Of a DNA stretch of 7,408 nucleotides, positions 1 to 6,059 are shown one piece after another. Below the pieces are notes generated by a model. That model had not been told where the DNA came from. It made no database searches and saw only the letters and a list, made by a program, of their open reading frames with translations. The translations under genes and the position numbers were made by a program. How positions within the stretch are numbered: position 1 is the first letter of the stretch; each line of letters begins with the position of its first letter. Source of the stretch: Pseudomonadota bacterium (GTDB lineage Bacteria; Pseudomonadota; Alphaproteobacteria; Rhizobiales; Xanthobacteraceae); NCBI GenBank assembly GCA_963205465.1, contig CAUJKG010000239.1:1-7408 (forward strand), in the 5' to 3' direction.

Positions 1-377
1 ACGCGGCGCAGATCGTCGAGCAGGTGCGCGTGCGCCTCTCCCGCCAGATCTGCGCGCAACACATGTCGCCGAACGGCTATCTGCCGCTCATTTCGCTTTC
101 GCCGAAATGGGAGCAGACCTTTGCCGAATCGATCATCGGCACCGGCGAAGAGAAATCGCTCGCCATGCAACCCTCGAAGCTTTCGGAATTCGTGAACGAG
201 GTACGCGAGCGCTTCGAACAGGCCGCGCGCCTGAACGAAGCGCCGGTCTTGCTCACCAGCGCCTCGGCGCGTCCCTTCGTGCGGCAGATCGTCGACCGCT
301 TCCGGCCGCAGACCGCGGTCATGTCGCAGGCGGAAATCCATCCGCGCGTGCGGCTGAAGACGGTGGGAAGTGTGTAA
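1..377 (+). CDS. flhA: Flagellar biosynthesis protein FlhA, C-terminal fragment (5' end outside window)
   Basis: FlhA is the large inner-membrane subunit of the flagellar type III export gate. Its cytoplasmic C-terminal domain docks chaperone-substrate complexes and, in known systems, interacts with FliJ. Only the last 124 complete codons are present, reading in frame from base 3 to a TAA at 375-377, so no membrane segments are visible. The fragment shows the conserved end of the family: SPNGYLPLISLSPKWE, then a helical stretch, then VLLTSASARPFVRQIVDRF, and finally the terminal VMSQAEIHPRVRLKTVG block. The GTG at 24 is an internal valine codon, because the similarity continues upstream of it (AAQIVEQV) to the window edge. 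The gene converges on fliJ-fliI, and a palindromic repeat lies between them. Identification is by recognition of the conserved C-terminus and is firm. Confidence 0.95.
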   Translation, partial: AAQIVEQVRVRLSRQICAQHMSPNGYLPLISLSPKWEQTFAESIIGTGEEKSLAMQPSKLSEFVNEVRERFEQAARLNEAPVLLTSASARPFVRQIVDRFRPQTAVMSQAEIHPRVRLKTVGSV

Positions 378-430
378 ATCAGGCAAGATCACGCGCAGAC
401 AAAAAAGGTGAGAGCTGCCGTAGCGTGACG

Positions 431-537
431 CTCTAGAGCATGATCCCGAAAAGTGTGAAACGGTTTTCGGAAAAGATCATGCTCAAAGAAAGAACTAGAG
501 CAGGATGACGATTCTAAGAAACGTCATCCTGCTCTAG
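431..537. repeat. Two-module palindromic intergenic repeat between flhA and fliJ
   Basis: Two adjacent dyads fill the convergent gap. Module 1 pairs GAGCATGATC (436-445) with GATCATGCTC (475-484), and inside it CCGAAAA (446-452) pairs with TTTTCGG (464-470), leaving an AAAA bulge at 471-474. Module 2 is a perfect 16-bp inverted repeat, CTAGAGCAGGATGACG (495-510) with its complement at 522-537, around an 11-base loop. Both modules begin with CTAGAGCA (433-440 and 495-502), so they look related. From memory, very similar GAGCATGATC...GATCATGCTC elements are scattered between genes in Bradyrhizobium and relatives. Neither hairpin has a T-run, so a factor-independent terminator role is uncertain. 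The position between convergent genes would suit RNA 3'-end protection or transcription blocking. Confidence 0.85.
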
Positions 538-563
538 CAGCCCTTATCTCTTATCTGGCGAAG

Positions 564-971
564 TCAGACGCGAATGCGCTGTGCACCGATGCGATCGAGT
601 TCGGCCTGTTCGCGCGCCGCTTCCACGCCGCGGCCGCGCACCTGATCGCGCTCTTCGAGGATCTCTACCTTTTTCAGTTCCTCGAAGGCGTCGGCAAGCT
701 GCCCGCGCGCATCCTCGAGCTGCCCCTGCAATTCCGCGGCCGAGCGTTTGAGGTTGTCGCGCCGCTGGATCGCCGCCTTGGCATAGGTCGGATAGGCGAA
801 GTGAGCGGGGTCATTGATACCGGCACGGTCCTGCTCGATCGTGATCTCACGTTCGAGGTCGGTCGCCATGCGTTCGAATTCTGCAACCATCGCCTCGATC
901 TGGGCGACCTGGCGACGCTTTTCGTCGACCTGGAAGCGTTTCAGGCGAATGAGGGTTTCACGCGATTTCAT
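564..971 (-). CDS. fliJ: Flagellar export protein FliJ-like
   Basis: FliJ is the small coiled-coil stalk protein of the flagellar export ATPase. It sits in the FliI hexamer, resembles the gamma subunit of F1, and links the ATPase to FlhA. The product is 135 aa, within the usual range of about 130-150. It is almost entirely predicted helix, with heptad-like, charge-rich stretches at about residues 8-48 and 70-125 and no signal peptide or membrane segment. The N-terminus (KSRETLIRLKRFQVDEKRRQ) matches the usual FliJ pattern of alphaproteobacteria. The ATG at 971 is preceded by GGAG about 10 bases upstream. The gene starts 24 bp after the fliI stop on the same strand, so the two are very probably co-transcribed. 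FliJ is poorly conserved in sequence, so the call rests on length, coiled coil and the fliI neighbour together. Confidence 0.88.
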   Translation of the reverse strand: MKSRETLIRLKRFQVDEKRRQVAQIEAMVAEFERMATDLEREITIEQDRAGINDPAHFAYPTYAKAAIQRRDNLKRSAAELQGQLEDARGQLADAFEELKKVEILEERDQVRGRGVEAAREQAELDRIGAQRIRV

Positions 972-995
972 CCCGGCGATACTCCACGCGACCGG

Positions 996-2321
996 TTAGG
1001 ACTCAGTTACTGCATTCGCGAAAATTTGAGCGAGTGCACGGTAACCATCGCCGAGATTCGTTTTTTCTTCCTTACCTTGCGACAAAAAAGCTTCCAGCGC
1101 CGGCTGCAGCCGGATCGCCTCATCCACTTCAGCCGAAGAACCCTGCCGATAGGCCCCGAGGCGGATCAGCTCTTCCATATCGCCATAGGTAGCAAGCACC
1201 TGCCTCGCCTTCTGCACCACCGGATAAAATTCCGGATCGCTCGATTTCGGCATGGTCCGGGACACCGACTTCAGGACATTGATCGCCGGATAGCGTCCGC
1301 GCTCCGCGATCGCGCGTTCCATGACGATATGCCCGTCGAGAATGCCGCGCACGGCATCGGCCACCGGCTCGTTGTGATCGTCGCCGTCGACCAGCACGGT
1401 AAAAAGCGCCGTGATGGTTCCCTGGTCTGGTCCGGGACCGGCGCGTTCCAGGAGCCGCGGCAACTCGGCAAATACGGTGGGCGTATAGCCTTTCGCCGTC
1501 GGCGGCTCGCCGATCGAAAGACCGATCTCGCGCTGGGCCATGGCGAAGCGGGTAACGGAGTCCATAAGGAGAAGGACGTCCTTGCCCTCGTCCCGGAAAT
1601 ATTCGGCAATGGCAAGGCTCAGCATGGCCGCCTGCCGCCGCATCAGCGCGGGCTCGTCGGAAGTCGCGACCACCACGACCGAACGCTTCAGCCCCGCCTC
1701 GCCGAGATCGTCCTGCAGGAATTCCTGCACCTCGCGGCCGCGCTCGCCAACCAGGCCGATCACGGCGACGTCGCAGGCGGTATAGCGCGCGAGCATCGAC
1801 AGGAGCACCGACTTGCCGACGCCGGAACCGGCAAAAATGCCGAGCCGCTGGCCCTTGCAGGTAGTGGCAAAGGTATTGAGCGCGCGCACGCCGAGATCGA
1901 GCGGCGCACCGACTCTTTTCCGGGTATGCGCAGCGGGCGGAGCGGCGCGAAACGGATAAGGAGAGTGGCCGGCCTTGATCGGTCCCTTGCCGTCCACAGG
2001 CTGGCCATGCGCATTCACGACCCGACCAAGCCAGGCACTCGATGGGCGGACCGCAGCGGCAGCCTGCGAGACAATGGCCCGGCAGCCGCGTCGTACTCCT
2101 TCGACGGCTGCAAACGGCATGACCACCGCATTATCGCCGGCAAAGCCGATTACTTCGCAGGGAACGCCGGAATTAACACCGGTTTCGATGGTGAGTCGCG
2201 CGCCGACAGGCATCGCATGCACCGGCCCCGCCACCTCGATCATCAGGCCCCGGACGGCCGCAACCCGCCCATAAATGACGGTTCCGTCCAGTTCCGCGAT
2301 CTGTTCCGCCAGGGCCTTCAT
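996..2321 (-). CDS. fliI: Flagellum-specific ATP synthase/export ATPase FliI
   Basis: FliI is the cytoplasmic hexameric ATPase of the flagellar type III export apparatus. It is homologous to F1 beta and helps release export substrates from their chaperones. The 441-aa product is full length for the family. It has an N-terminal beta-barrel domain (about 1-90), the Walker A motif AGSGVGKS (164-171), the GERGREV segment (192-198) whose first Glu (E193) aligns with the catalytic glutamate of F1 beta and FliI, and Walker B DVLLLMD (248-254). The F-type/export ATPase signature PAINVLKSVS lies at 345-354, followed by a helical C-terminal domain. All key residues are present, so it should be active. 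The ATG at 2321 gives a normal N-terminus. A strong Shine-Dalgarno is not evident. The gene leads a fliI-fliJ unit and diverges from ctrA. Confidence 0.97.
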   Translation of the reverse strand: MKALAEQIAELDGTVIYGRVAAVRGLMIEVAGPVHAMPVGARLTIETGVNSGVPCEVIGFAGDNAVVMPFAAVEGVRRGCRAIVSQAAAAVRPSSAWLGRVVNAHGQPVDGKGPIKAGHSPYPFRAAPPAAHTRKRVGAPLDLGVRALNTFATTCKGQRLGIFAGSGVGKSVLLSMLARYTACDVAVIGLVGERGREVQEFLQDDLGEAGLKRSVVVVATSDEPALMRRQAAMLSLAIAEYFRDEGKDVLLLMDSVTRFAMAQREIGLSIGEPPTAKGYTPTVFAELPRLLERAGPGPDQGTITALFTVLVDGDDHNEPVADAVRGILDGHIVMERAIAERGRYPAINVLKSVSRTMPKSSDPEFYPVVQKARQVLATYGDMEELIRLGAYRQGSSAEVDEAIRLQPALEAFLSQGKEEKTNLGDGYRALAQIFANAVTES

Positions 2322-2353
2322 GGAGAATCACCGCTTAACGGTCCAAGTCTCTG

Positions 2354-2370
2354 TTTACCCGATCTTTACC
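2354..2370. promoter_or_regulatory. Candidate CtrA-like binding site (TTAC-N7-TTAC) before fliI
   Basis: TTTACC occurs twice (2354-2359 and 2365-2370) with an 11-bp period, giving TTAC-N7-TTAC. The CtrA consensus is TTAA-N7-TTAA, so each half matches three of four bases with the correct spacing. The site lies 34-49 bases upstream of the fliI start, and further TTAA half-sites flank it at 2335-2338 and 2378-2381. CtrA control of flagellar genes is established in several alphaproteobacteria; its action here is inference. Imperfect halves make chance occurrence possible. Confidence 0.4.
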
Positions 2371-2555
2371 GGCTTCGTTAATGATCCAATCACTCTCAGG
2401 GATCGAAAGGCGCGCAGGATGCGGGCCTAGTTCCTGGGGGCGCCGCTTGGTCTGGCTTCTTGAAGTCGTACTTTAACCAGCCGGCCTGACGAAAATTTCG
2501 AACTGCCAATAACTTACGGCAATTTGCGAATATTTTCACGGGCCGGTCTTGTGGG

Positions 2556-2612
2556 ACAGAATCACATTCTGTTAACCATTGGTGGTTAGCGTCGCGAGTC
2601 GAGAAATGAGTC
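2556..2612. promoter_or_regulatory. ctrA upstream control cluster: two dyads and three GANTC sites
   Basis: Reading toward ctrA, there is a perfect 7-bp dyad ACAGAAT-CAC-ATTCTGT (2556-2572). Next comes an imperfect 8-bp dyad, GTTAACCA (2571-2578) with TGGTTAGC (2583-2590), whose left arm holds a TTAA half-site. GANTC sites lie at 2559-2563 (GAATC, inside the first dyad), 2596-2600 (GAGTC) and 2608-2612 (GAGTC). GANTC is the target of the cell-cycle methyltransferase CcrM. In Caulobacter, methylation of a GANTC in a ctrA promoter, together with GcrA and CtrA itself, times ctrA expression. The cluster ends 72 bp before the ctrA start, a plausible promoter position. The motifs are seen directly; the roles are inferred from Caulobacter. 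Confidence 0.6.
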
Positions 2613-2614
2613 AG

Positions 2615-2679
2615 TCCAGGCACGCAGGCGGGGCGGGTCTGGAGTGAGATTTGTCCCCCAAAGAGGCCTGGATAGGGGA
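2615..2679 (+). promoter_or_regulatory. ctrA 5' leader with Shine-Dalgarno and possible sequestering structure
   Basis: The ribosome binding site AGGGGA lies at 2674-2679, five bases before the ctrA ATG. The leader holds a 7-bp inverted repeat, TCCAGGC (2615-2621) with GCCTGGA (2666-2672), whose right arm ends just before this site. TCCCC (2654-2658) is complementary to the GGGGA of the Shine-Dalgarno (2675-2679). G-rich tracts at 2629-2637 could compete for the same C-run. This allows alternative folds that hide or expose the start, but only short pairings support it and no folding energy was computed. Confidence 0.35.
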
Positions 2680-2684
2680 TTGGC

Positions 2685-3404
2685 ATGCGCGTTTTGCTAA
2701 TCGAAGACGACAGCGCGACGGCGAAAAGCGTCGAATTGATGCTGAAGTCCGAAAGTTTCAATGTTTACGTGACCGACCTTGGTGAAGAAGGGGTCGATCT
2801 CGGTAAGCTCTACGATTACGACATCATCCTTCTCGACCTGAATCTCCCGGACATGTCCGGTTACGAGGTTCTGAAGTCACTGCGGGTCGCGAAGATCAAG
2901 ACTCCGATCTTGATCCTCTCCGGTCTCGCGGGGATCGAGGACAAGGTGAAGGGTCTCGGCTTCGGCGCCGACGACTATCTCACCAAACCATTCCACAAGG
3001 ACGAGCTCATCGCACGCATTCATGCGGTGGTGCGGCGTTCCAAGGGTCACGCCCAGTCGGTCATCAATACCGGCGACCTCGTCGTGAACCTCGACCAGAA
3101 GACGGTCGAAGTCGACGGTGCCCGCGTGCACCTGACCGGCAAGGAATACCAGATGCTGGAGCTCTTATCGCTCCGCAAGGGCACGACGCTCACCAAGGAG
3201 ATGTTCCTCAATCATCTCTATGGCGGCATGGACGAGCCCGAACTCAAGATCATCGACGTATTCATCTGCAAGCTGCGTAAGAAGCTCGCGAACGCTTCGA
3301 AGTCGCAGGACTGGCCGCACGGCAAGAACTACATCGAAACGGTCTGGGGCCGCGGCTATGTGCTGCGCGAGCCGACCGACGCGGACGAACGCATCTCGGC
3401 GTAA
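2685..3404 (+). CDS. ctrA: Cell-cycle response regulator CtrA
   Basis: CtrA is an OmpR-family transcription factor that, when phosphorylated, controls cell-cycle, flagellar, pilus and chemotaxis genes in alphaproteobacteria. In Caulobacter it also silences the replication origin. The 239-aa product has a receiver domain (1-115) with the acidic pair at 8-9, the phosphoacceptor D51 in LLDLNLPDMSG, the switch residue S79 and K101 in the LTKPF motif. The DNA-binding winged helix spans about 125-230 and includes LTGKEYQMLELL, the recognition-helix region around IIDVFICKLRKK, and the terminal GRGYVLREP. Start choice is clear: AGGGGA lies five bases before the ATG. The gene is monocistronic, divergent from fliI and ended by a strong hairpin. 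The protein ends in Ile-Ser-Ala; in Caulobacter the C-terminal Ala-Ala is needed for ClpXP-dependent degradation, so degradation here may differ. Confidence 0.97.
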   Translation: MRVLLIEDDSATAKSVELMLKSESFNVYVTDLGEEGVDLGKLYDYDIILLDLNLPDMSGYEVLKSLRVAKIKTPILILSGLAGIEDKVKGLGFGADDYLTKPFHKDELIARIHAVVRRSKGHAQSVINTGDLVVNLDQKTVEVDGARVHLTGKEYQMLELLSLRKGTTLTKEMFLNHLYGGMDEPELKIIDVFICKLRKKLANASKSQDWPHGKNYIETVWGRGYVLREPTDADERISA

Positions 3405-3425
3405 GTTTTTTCGACTGCAAGATTC

Positions 3426-3453
3426 AAAACCCCGCCGCAACGGCGGGGTTTTT
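3426..3453 (+). terminator. Rho-independent terminator of ctrA
   Basis: A perfect 12-bp stem, AAAACCCCGCCG (3426-3437) with CGGCGGGGTTTT (3441-3452), closes on a three-base CAA loop and runs into a five-T tract (3449-3453). It begins 22 bases after the ctrA stop. The A-run on the left arm gives a T-run on the other strand too, so it can also end transcripts of the convergent ABC permease gene. Confidence 0.93.
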
Positions 3454-3489
3454 GTTTGGCGCAACCCGTATGGCGAGGAGAAAACTCCG

Positions 3490-4251
3490 TCAATTCTTCA
3501 GCCGGTACCCGGTACGGAAGATCCACCAGATGATGGCAATGCAGGCGAACAGAAACGCCAGCGTCATCCCGAGCGAAATGGCGACAGAGACGTCCGACAC
3601 CTCGTAGAAACTCCAGCGGAAGCCGGAGATCAGATAGACAATCGGGTTGAAGAAGGTCACCGCCTGCCAGAACGGCGGCAGCACATTGACCGAATAGAAC
3701 GCCCCGCCGAGGAAGGTGAGCGGCGTGATGATCAAGAGCGGCACGATCTGCAGCTTCTCGAAACCGTCAGCCCAGATGCCGATGATGAAGCCCAAGAGGC
3801 TGAACGTGACCGCCGTGAGCACAAGGAACGTCACCATCCAGAACGGATGCGCGATCCGCACCGGCACGAAGAGATAGGACGTCAAGAGAATGATGAGACC
3901 GAGTATGATCGACTTGGTCGCCGCCGCGCCGACATACCCGATCACGATCTCGACAAAGGAAATCGGCGCGGACAGGAGTTCATAGATCGTGCCCGTGAAC
4001 TTCGGAAAATAAATGCCGAAAGAGGCGTTCATTACGCTCTGCATCAAGAGTGTGAGCATGATCAGCCCCGGCACGATGAAGGAGCCATAGTCTACGCCTT
4101 CCATCGTGGTGATGCGCGAGCCGATTGCCGCCCCGAACACCACAAAATACAGCGAGGTAGAAATCACCGGCGCGAGAATGCTCTGCATCAGCGTGCGGGC
4201 GGTGCGCGCCATTTCGAAATAATAGATTGCCTTGATCGCGCGGAAGTTCAT
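3490..4251 (-). CDS. ABC-2 type transporter permease (YadH-like)
   Basis: This is the membrane subunit of an ABC exporter and is expected to pair with the ATPase encoded upstream. The 253-aa product has about six hydrophobic segments, roughly at 25-44, 58-77, 100-128, 138-160, 168-186 and 225-246. It carries the typical ABC-2 C-terminal block: GGAFYSVNVLPPFWQA followed by FFNPIVYLISGFR (about 182-212). Size and organisation resemble the E. coli YadH, NodJ and DrrB permeases. The substrate cannot be deduced; members export drugs, lipids or polysaccharides. There is no signal peptide beyond the first membrane segment. The ATG at 4251 suits the usual short cytoplasmic N-terminus, although the ribosome binding site is weak (GAAAG). 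It lies 139 bp downstream of the ATPase gene, and the gap is largely filled by a REP-like repeat. Confidence 0.92.
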   Translation of the reverse strand: MNFRAIKAIYYFEMARTARTLMQSILAPVISTSLYFVVFGAAIGSRITTMEGVDYGSFIVPGLIMLTLLMQSVMNASFGIYFPKFTGTIYELLSAPISFVEIVIGYVGAAATKSIILGLIILLTSYLFVPVRIAHPFWMVTFLVLTAVTFSLLGFIIGIWADGFEKLQIVPLLIITPLTFLGGAFYSVNVLPPFWQAVTFFNPIVYLISGFRWSFYEVSDVSVAISLGMTLAFLFACIAIIWWIFRTGYRLKN

Positions 4252-4271
4252 TTCGCAAACTTTCTTTTATT

Positions 4272-4372
4272 GTCATTCCGGACGCGCCGAAGGCGCGATC
4301 CGGAAGCCAGGGGCGACTTACGCAAGCAGCACTGGATTCCGGGTTCCGCGCTTCGCGCGGCCCCGGAATGAC
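4272..4372. repeat. REP/BIME-like double hairpin between the two ABC transporter genes
   Basis: A 101-bp element bounded by a perfect 10-bp inverted repeat, GTCATTCCGG (4272-4281) and CCGGAATGAC (4363-4372). Each half also folds alone. The left half pairs TCCGG (4277-4281) with CCGGA (4300-4304) and has an inner 6-bp stem, CGCGCC-GAA-GGCGCG (4283-4297). The right half pairs ATTCCGGG (4336-4343) with CCCGGAAT (4362-4369) and has an inner stem, CCGCGC-TTC-GCGCGG (4346-4360). CCAG (4307-4310) and CTGG (4332-4335) can also pair. From memory, elements with GTCATTCCGG ends are widespread between genes in Bradyrhizobium and relatives. Inside an operon it could alter relative expression or mRNA stability of the downstream permease gene. 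Confidence 0.85.
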
Positions 4373-4390
4373 GACATGGCGAATGCTTTC

Positions 4391-5335
<945 letters not shown>

Positions 5336-5378
5336 GGGGTGGGGCCTTACTACGCTTTTGGCGGCGGCTCCAGAAGCG

Positions 5379-5418
5379 CAGAGCAACGCGGCTTTGCTCT
5401 GGCCGCAGAATGGCCGCA
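5379..5418. promoter_or_regulatory. Dyad and tandem direct repeat in the divergent ABC/exported-protein gap
   Basis: The 129-bp gap between two divergent genes holds a perfect 8-bp inverted repeat, CAGAGCAA (5379-5386) with TTGCTCTG (5394-5401). It is followed by TGGCCGCA twice (5400-5407 and 5411-5418) at an 11-bp period, which places both copies on the same face of the helix. Such an arrangement would suit an operator or activator site. No clear -35/-10 was recognised for either direction, and the function is inference. Confidence 0.35.
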
Positions 5419-5464
5419 ATGCAATTCCTCACTCCGGAACGAGCCGAACACCAGAGAGGATTCG

Positions 5465-5983
5465 ATGCAGAACGTTCTTCGCGCGGCCGCCGTCGTGTTT
5501 GCCACGCTTGCCTTTGCGACCGCTCCTGCCGCCGCGCAGGGAAATCCCCCGGAACTCGTGCAGATCAAGCTCACCGAAAAACAGGTCCAGAGCTTTATCG
5601 CCGCGCAGGACGATCTCAACGCCGTCACCGCCAAGATCAAGGGTGAAAAGCCGGACCCCAAACTCGTGGCCGAACTCGAAGCCGCCGCCAAGAAACACGG
5701 CTTCGCCGGTCTCGAAGAGCTCGATTCGGTCGCCGCCAACATCAGCCTCGTAATGTCCGGCTTCGACCCGAAGACCAAAGAGTTCTCGCAGCCGCCGGAA
5801 GCGCTGAAAAAGGAAATCGCCGCCGTCACCGCGGACAAGTCGATCCCGGAGAAGGAGAAGAAGGAAATCCTGAACGAGTTGAACGCTGCGTTGAAATTCA
5901 CAAAGCCAGTGCAGTTTCCGGAGAACGTCGAACTGATCAAGAAGTATTACGACAAGATTGATGGCGCTATGGCCAAAGGCTGA
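5465..5983 (+). CDS. Exported helical protein of unknown function
   Basis: I do not recognise a named family. The 172-aa product begins with a clear Sec signal peptide: a short N-region with Arg6, a hydrophobic core at about 7-19, and an Ala-rich end with likely cleavage after A24 (PAAA then QG). The mature part of about 148 residues is hydrophilic, rich in Lys, Glu and Ala, has no cysteine and no further membrane segment, and looks mainly helical, so it is probably soluble in the periplasm. LTEKQVQSFIAAQDDLNAV opens the mature domain, and a C-terminal helix ends in IKKYYDKIDGAMAKG. The start at 5465 is supported by GAGGA at 5456-5460, four bases before the ATG, and by the signal peptide; the longer frame from 5339 would bury that signal. 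It is divergent from the ABC exporter genes and has its own terminator. A link to the exporter is possible but unproven. Confidence 0.85.
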   Translation: MQNVLRAAAVVFATLAFATAPAAAQGNPPELVQIKLTEKQVQSFIAAQDDLNAVTAKIKGEKPDPKLVAELEAAAKKHGFAGLEELDSVAANISLVMSGFDPKTKEFSQPPEALKKEIAAVTADKSIPEKEKKEILNELNAALKFTKPVQFPENVELIKKYYDKIDGAMAKG

Positions 5984-6011
5984 GCTGCCAAATTAACAAG
6001 ATCAGAATCGG

Positions 6012-6042
6012 AAAGGCCGCCCTCGGGGCGGCCTTTTATTTT
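6012..6042 (+). terminator. Rho-independent terminator of the exported-protein gene
   Basis: A perfect 11-bp stem, AAAGGCCGCCC (6012-6022) with GGGCGGCCTTT (6026-6036), has a three-base TCG loop and is followed by a T-rich tail (TTTTATTTT, 6034-6042). It starts 28 bases after the gene's stop. It lies between convergent genes and may also serve cheR, though the T-run on that strand is short. Confidence 0.9.
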
Positions 6043-6059
6043 GAACCAAAGGGAAGAAA

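Larger units (their letters stand above)
2322..2684. promoter_or_regulatory. Divergent fliI/ctrA intergenic regulatory region
   Basis: This 363-bp stretch separates the divergent fliI and ctrA starts. I see no credible gene in it; the reverse ORF crossing it overlaps the start of ctrA and has no family features. It contains TTAA half-sites at 2335-2338, 2378-2381, 2473-2476 and 2572-2575, a TTAC-N7-TTAC pair at 2355-2369 on the fliI side, and an A/T-rich island at about 2488-2540. A compact cluster of dyads and GANTC sites lies at 2556-2612, followed by a G/C-rich ctrA leader. No convincing sigma-70 -35/-10 pair could be picked by eye for either gene. Confidence 0.8.

Noticed and set aside
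431..537. Possible CRISPR array or small RNA gene
   Set aside because: There are only two palindromic modules and no regular spacers; no promoter or T-run is visible to support a discrete RNA.
801..2381. Long plus-strand open frame of 526 codons opposite fliJ and fliI
   Set aside because: It is antisense to two well-supported genes, has His/Arg-rich composition typical of reverse frames in high-G+C DNA, and shows no domain or ribosome binding site.
2447..2474. Sigma-70-like TTGGTC-N16-TACTTT before ctrA
   Set aside because: Each hexamer matches only about three of six consensus bases, so it is no better than chance in this sequence.
2396..2761. Minus-strand open frame of 121 codons in the fliI-ctrA gap
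   Set aside because: It overlaps the first 77 bases of ctrA on the opposite strand, covers the regulatory cluster, and has no recognisable domain or Shine-Dalgarno.
3220..4371. Plus-strand open frame of 383 codons spanning the end of ctrA and the permease gene
   Set aside because: It overlaps ctrA in another frame, runs through the ctrA terminator and lies antisense to a membrane protein with clear ABC-2 motifs; composition is Arg/Asp/Glu-rich shadow sequence.
5350..5940. Minus-strand open frame of 196 codons opposite the exported-protein gene
   Set aside because: Ser/Phe/Ala-rich shadow of the plus-strand gene, which has a good ribosome binding site, signal peptide and terminator.
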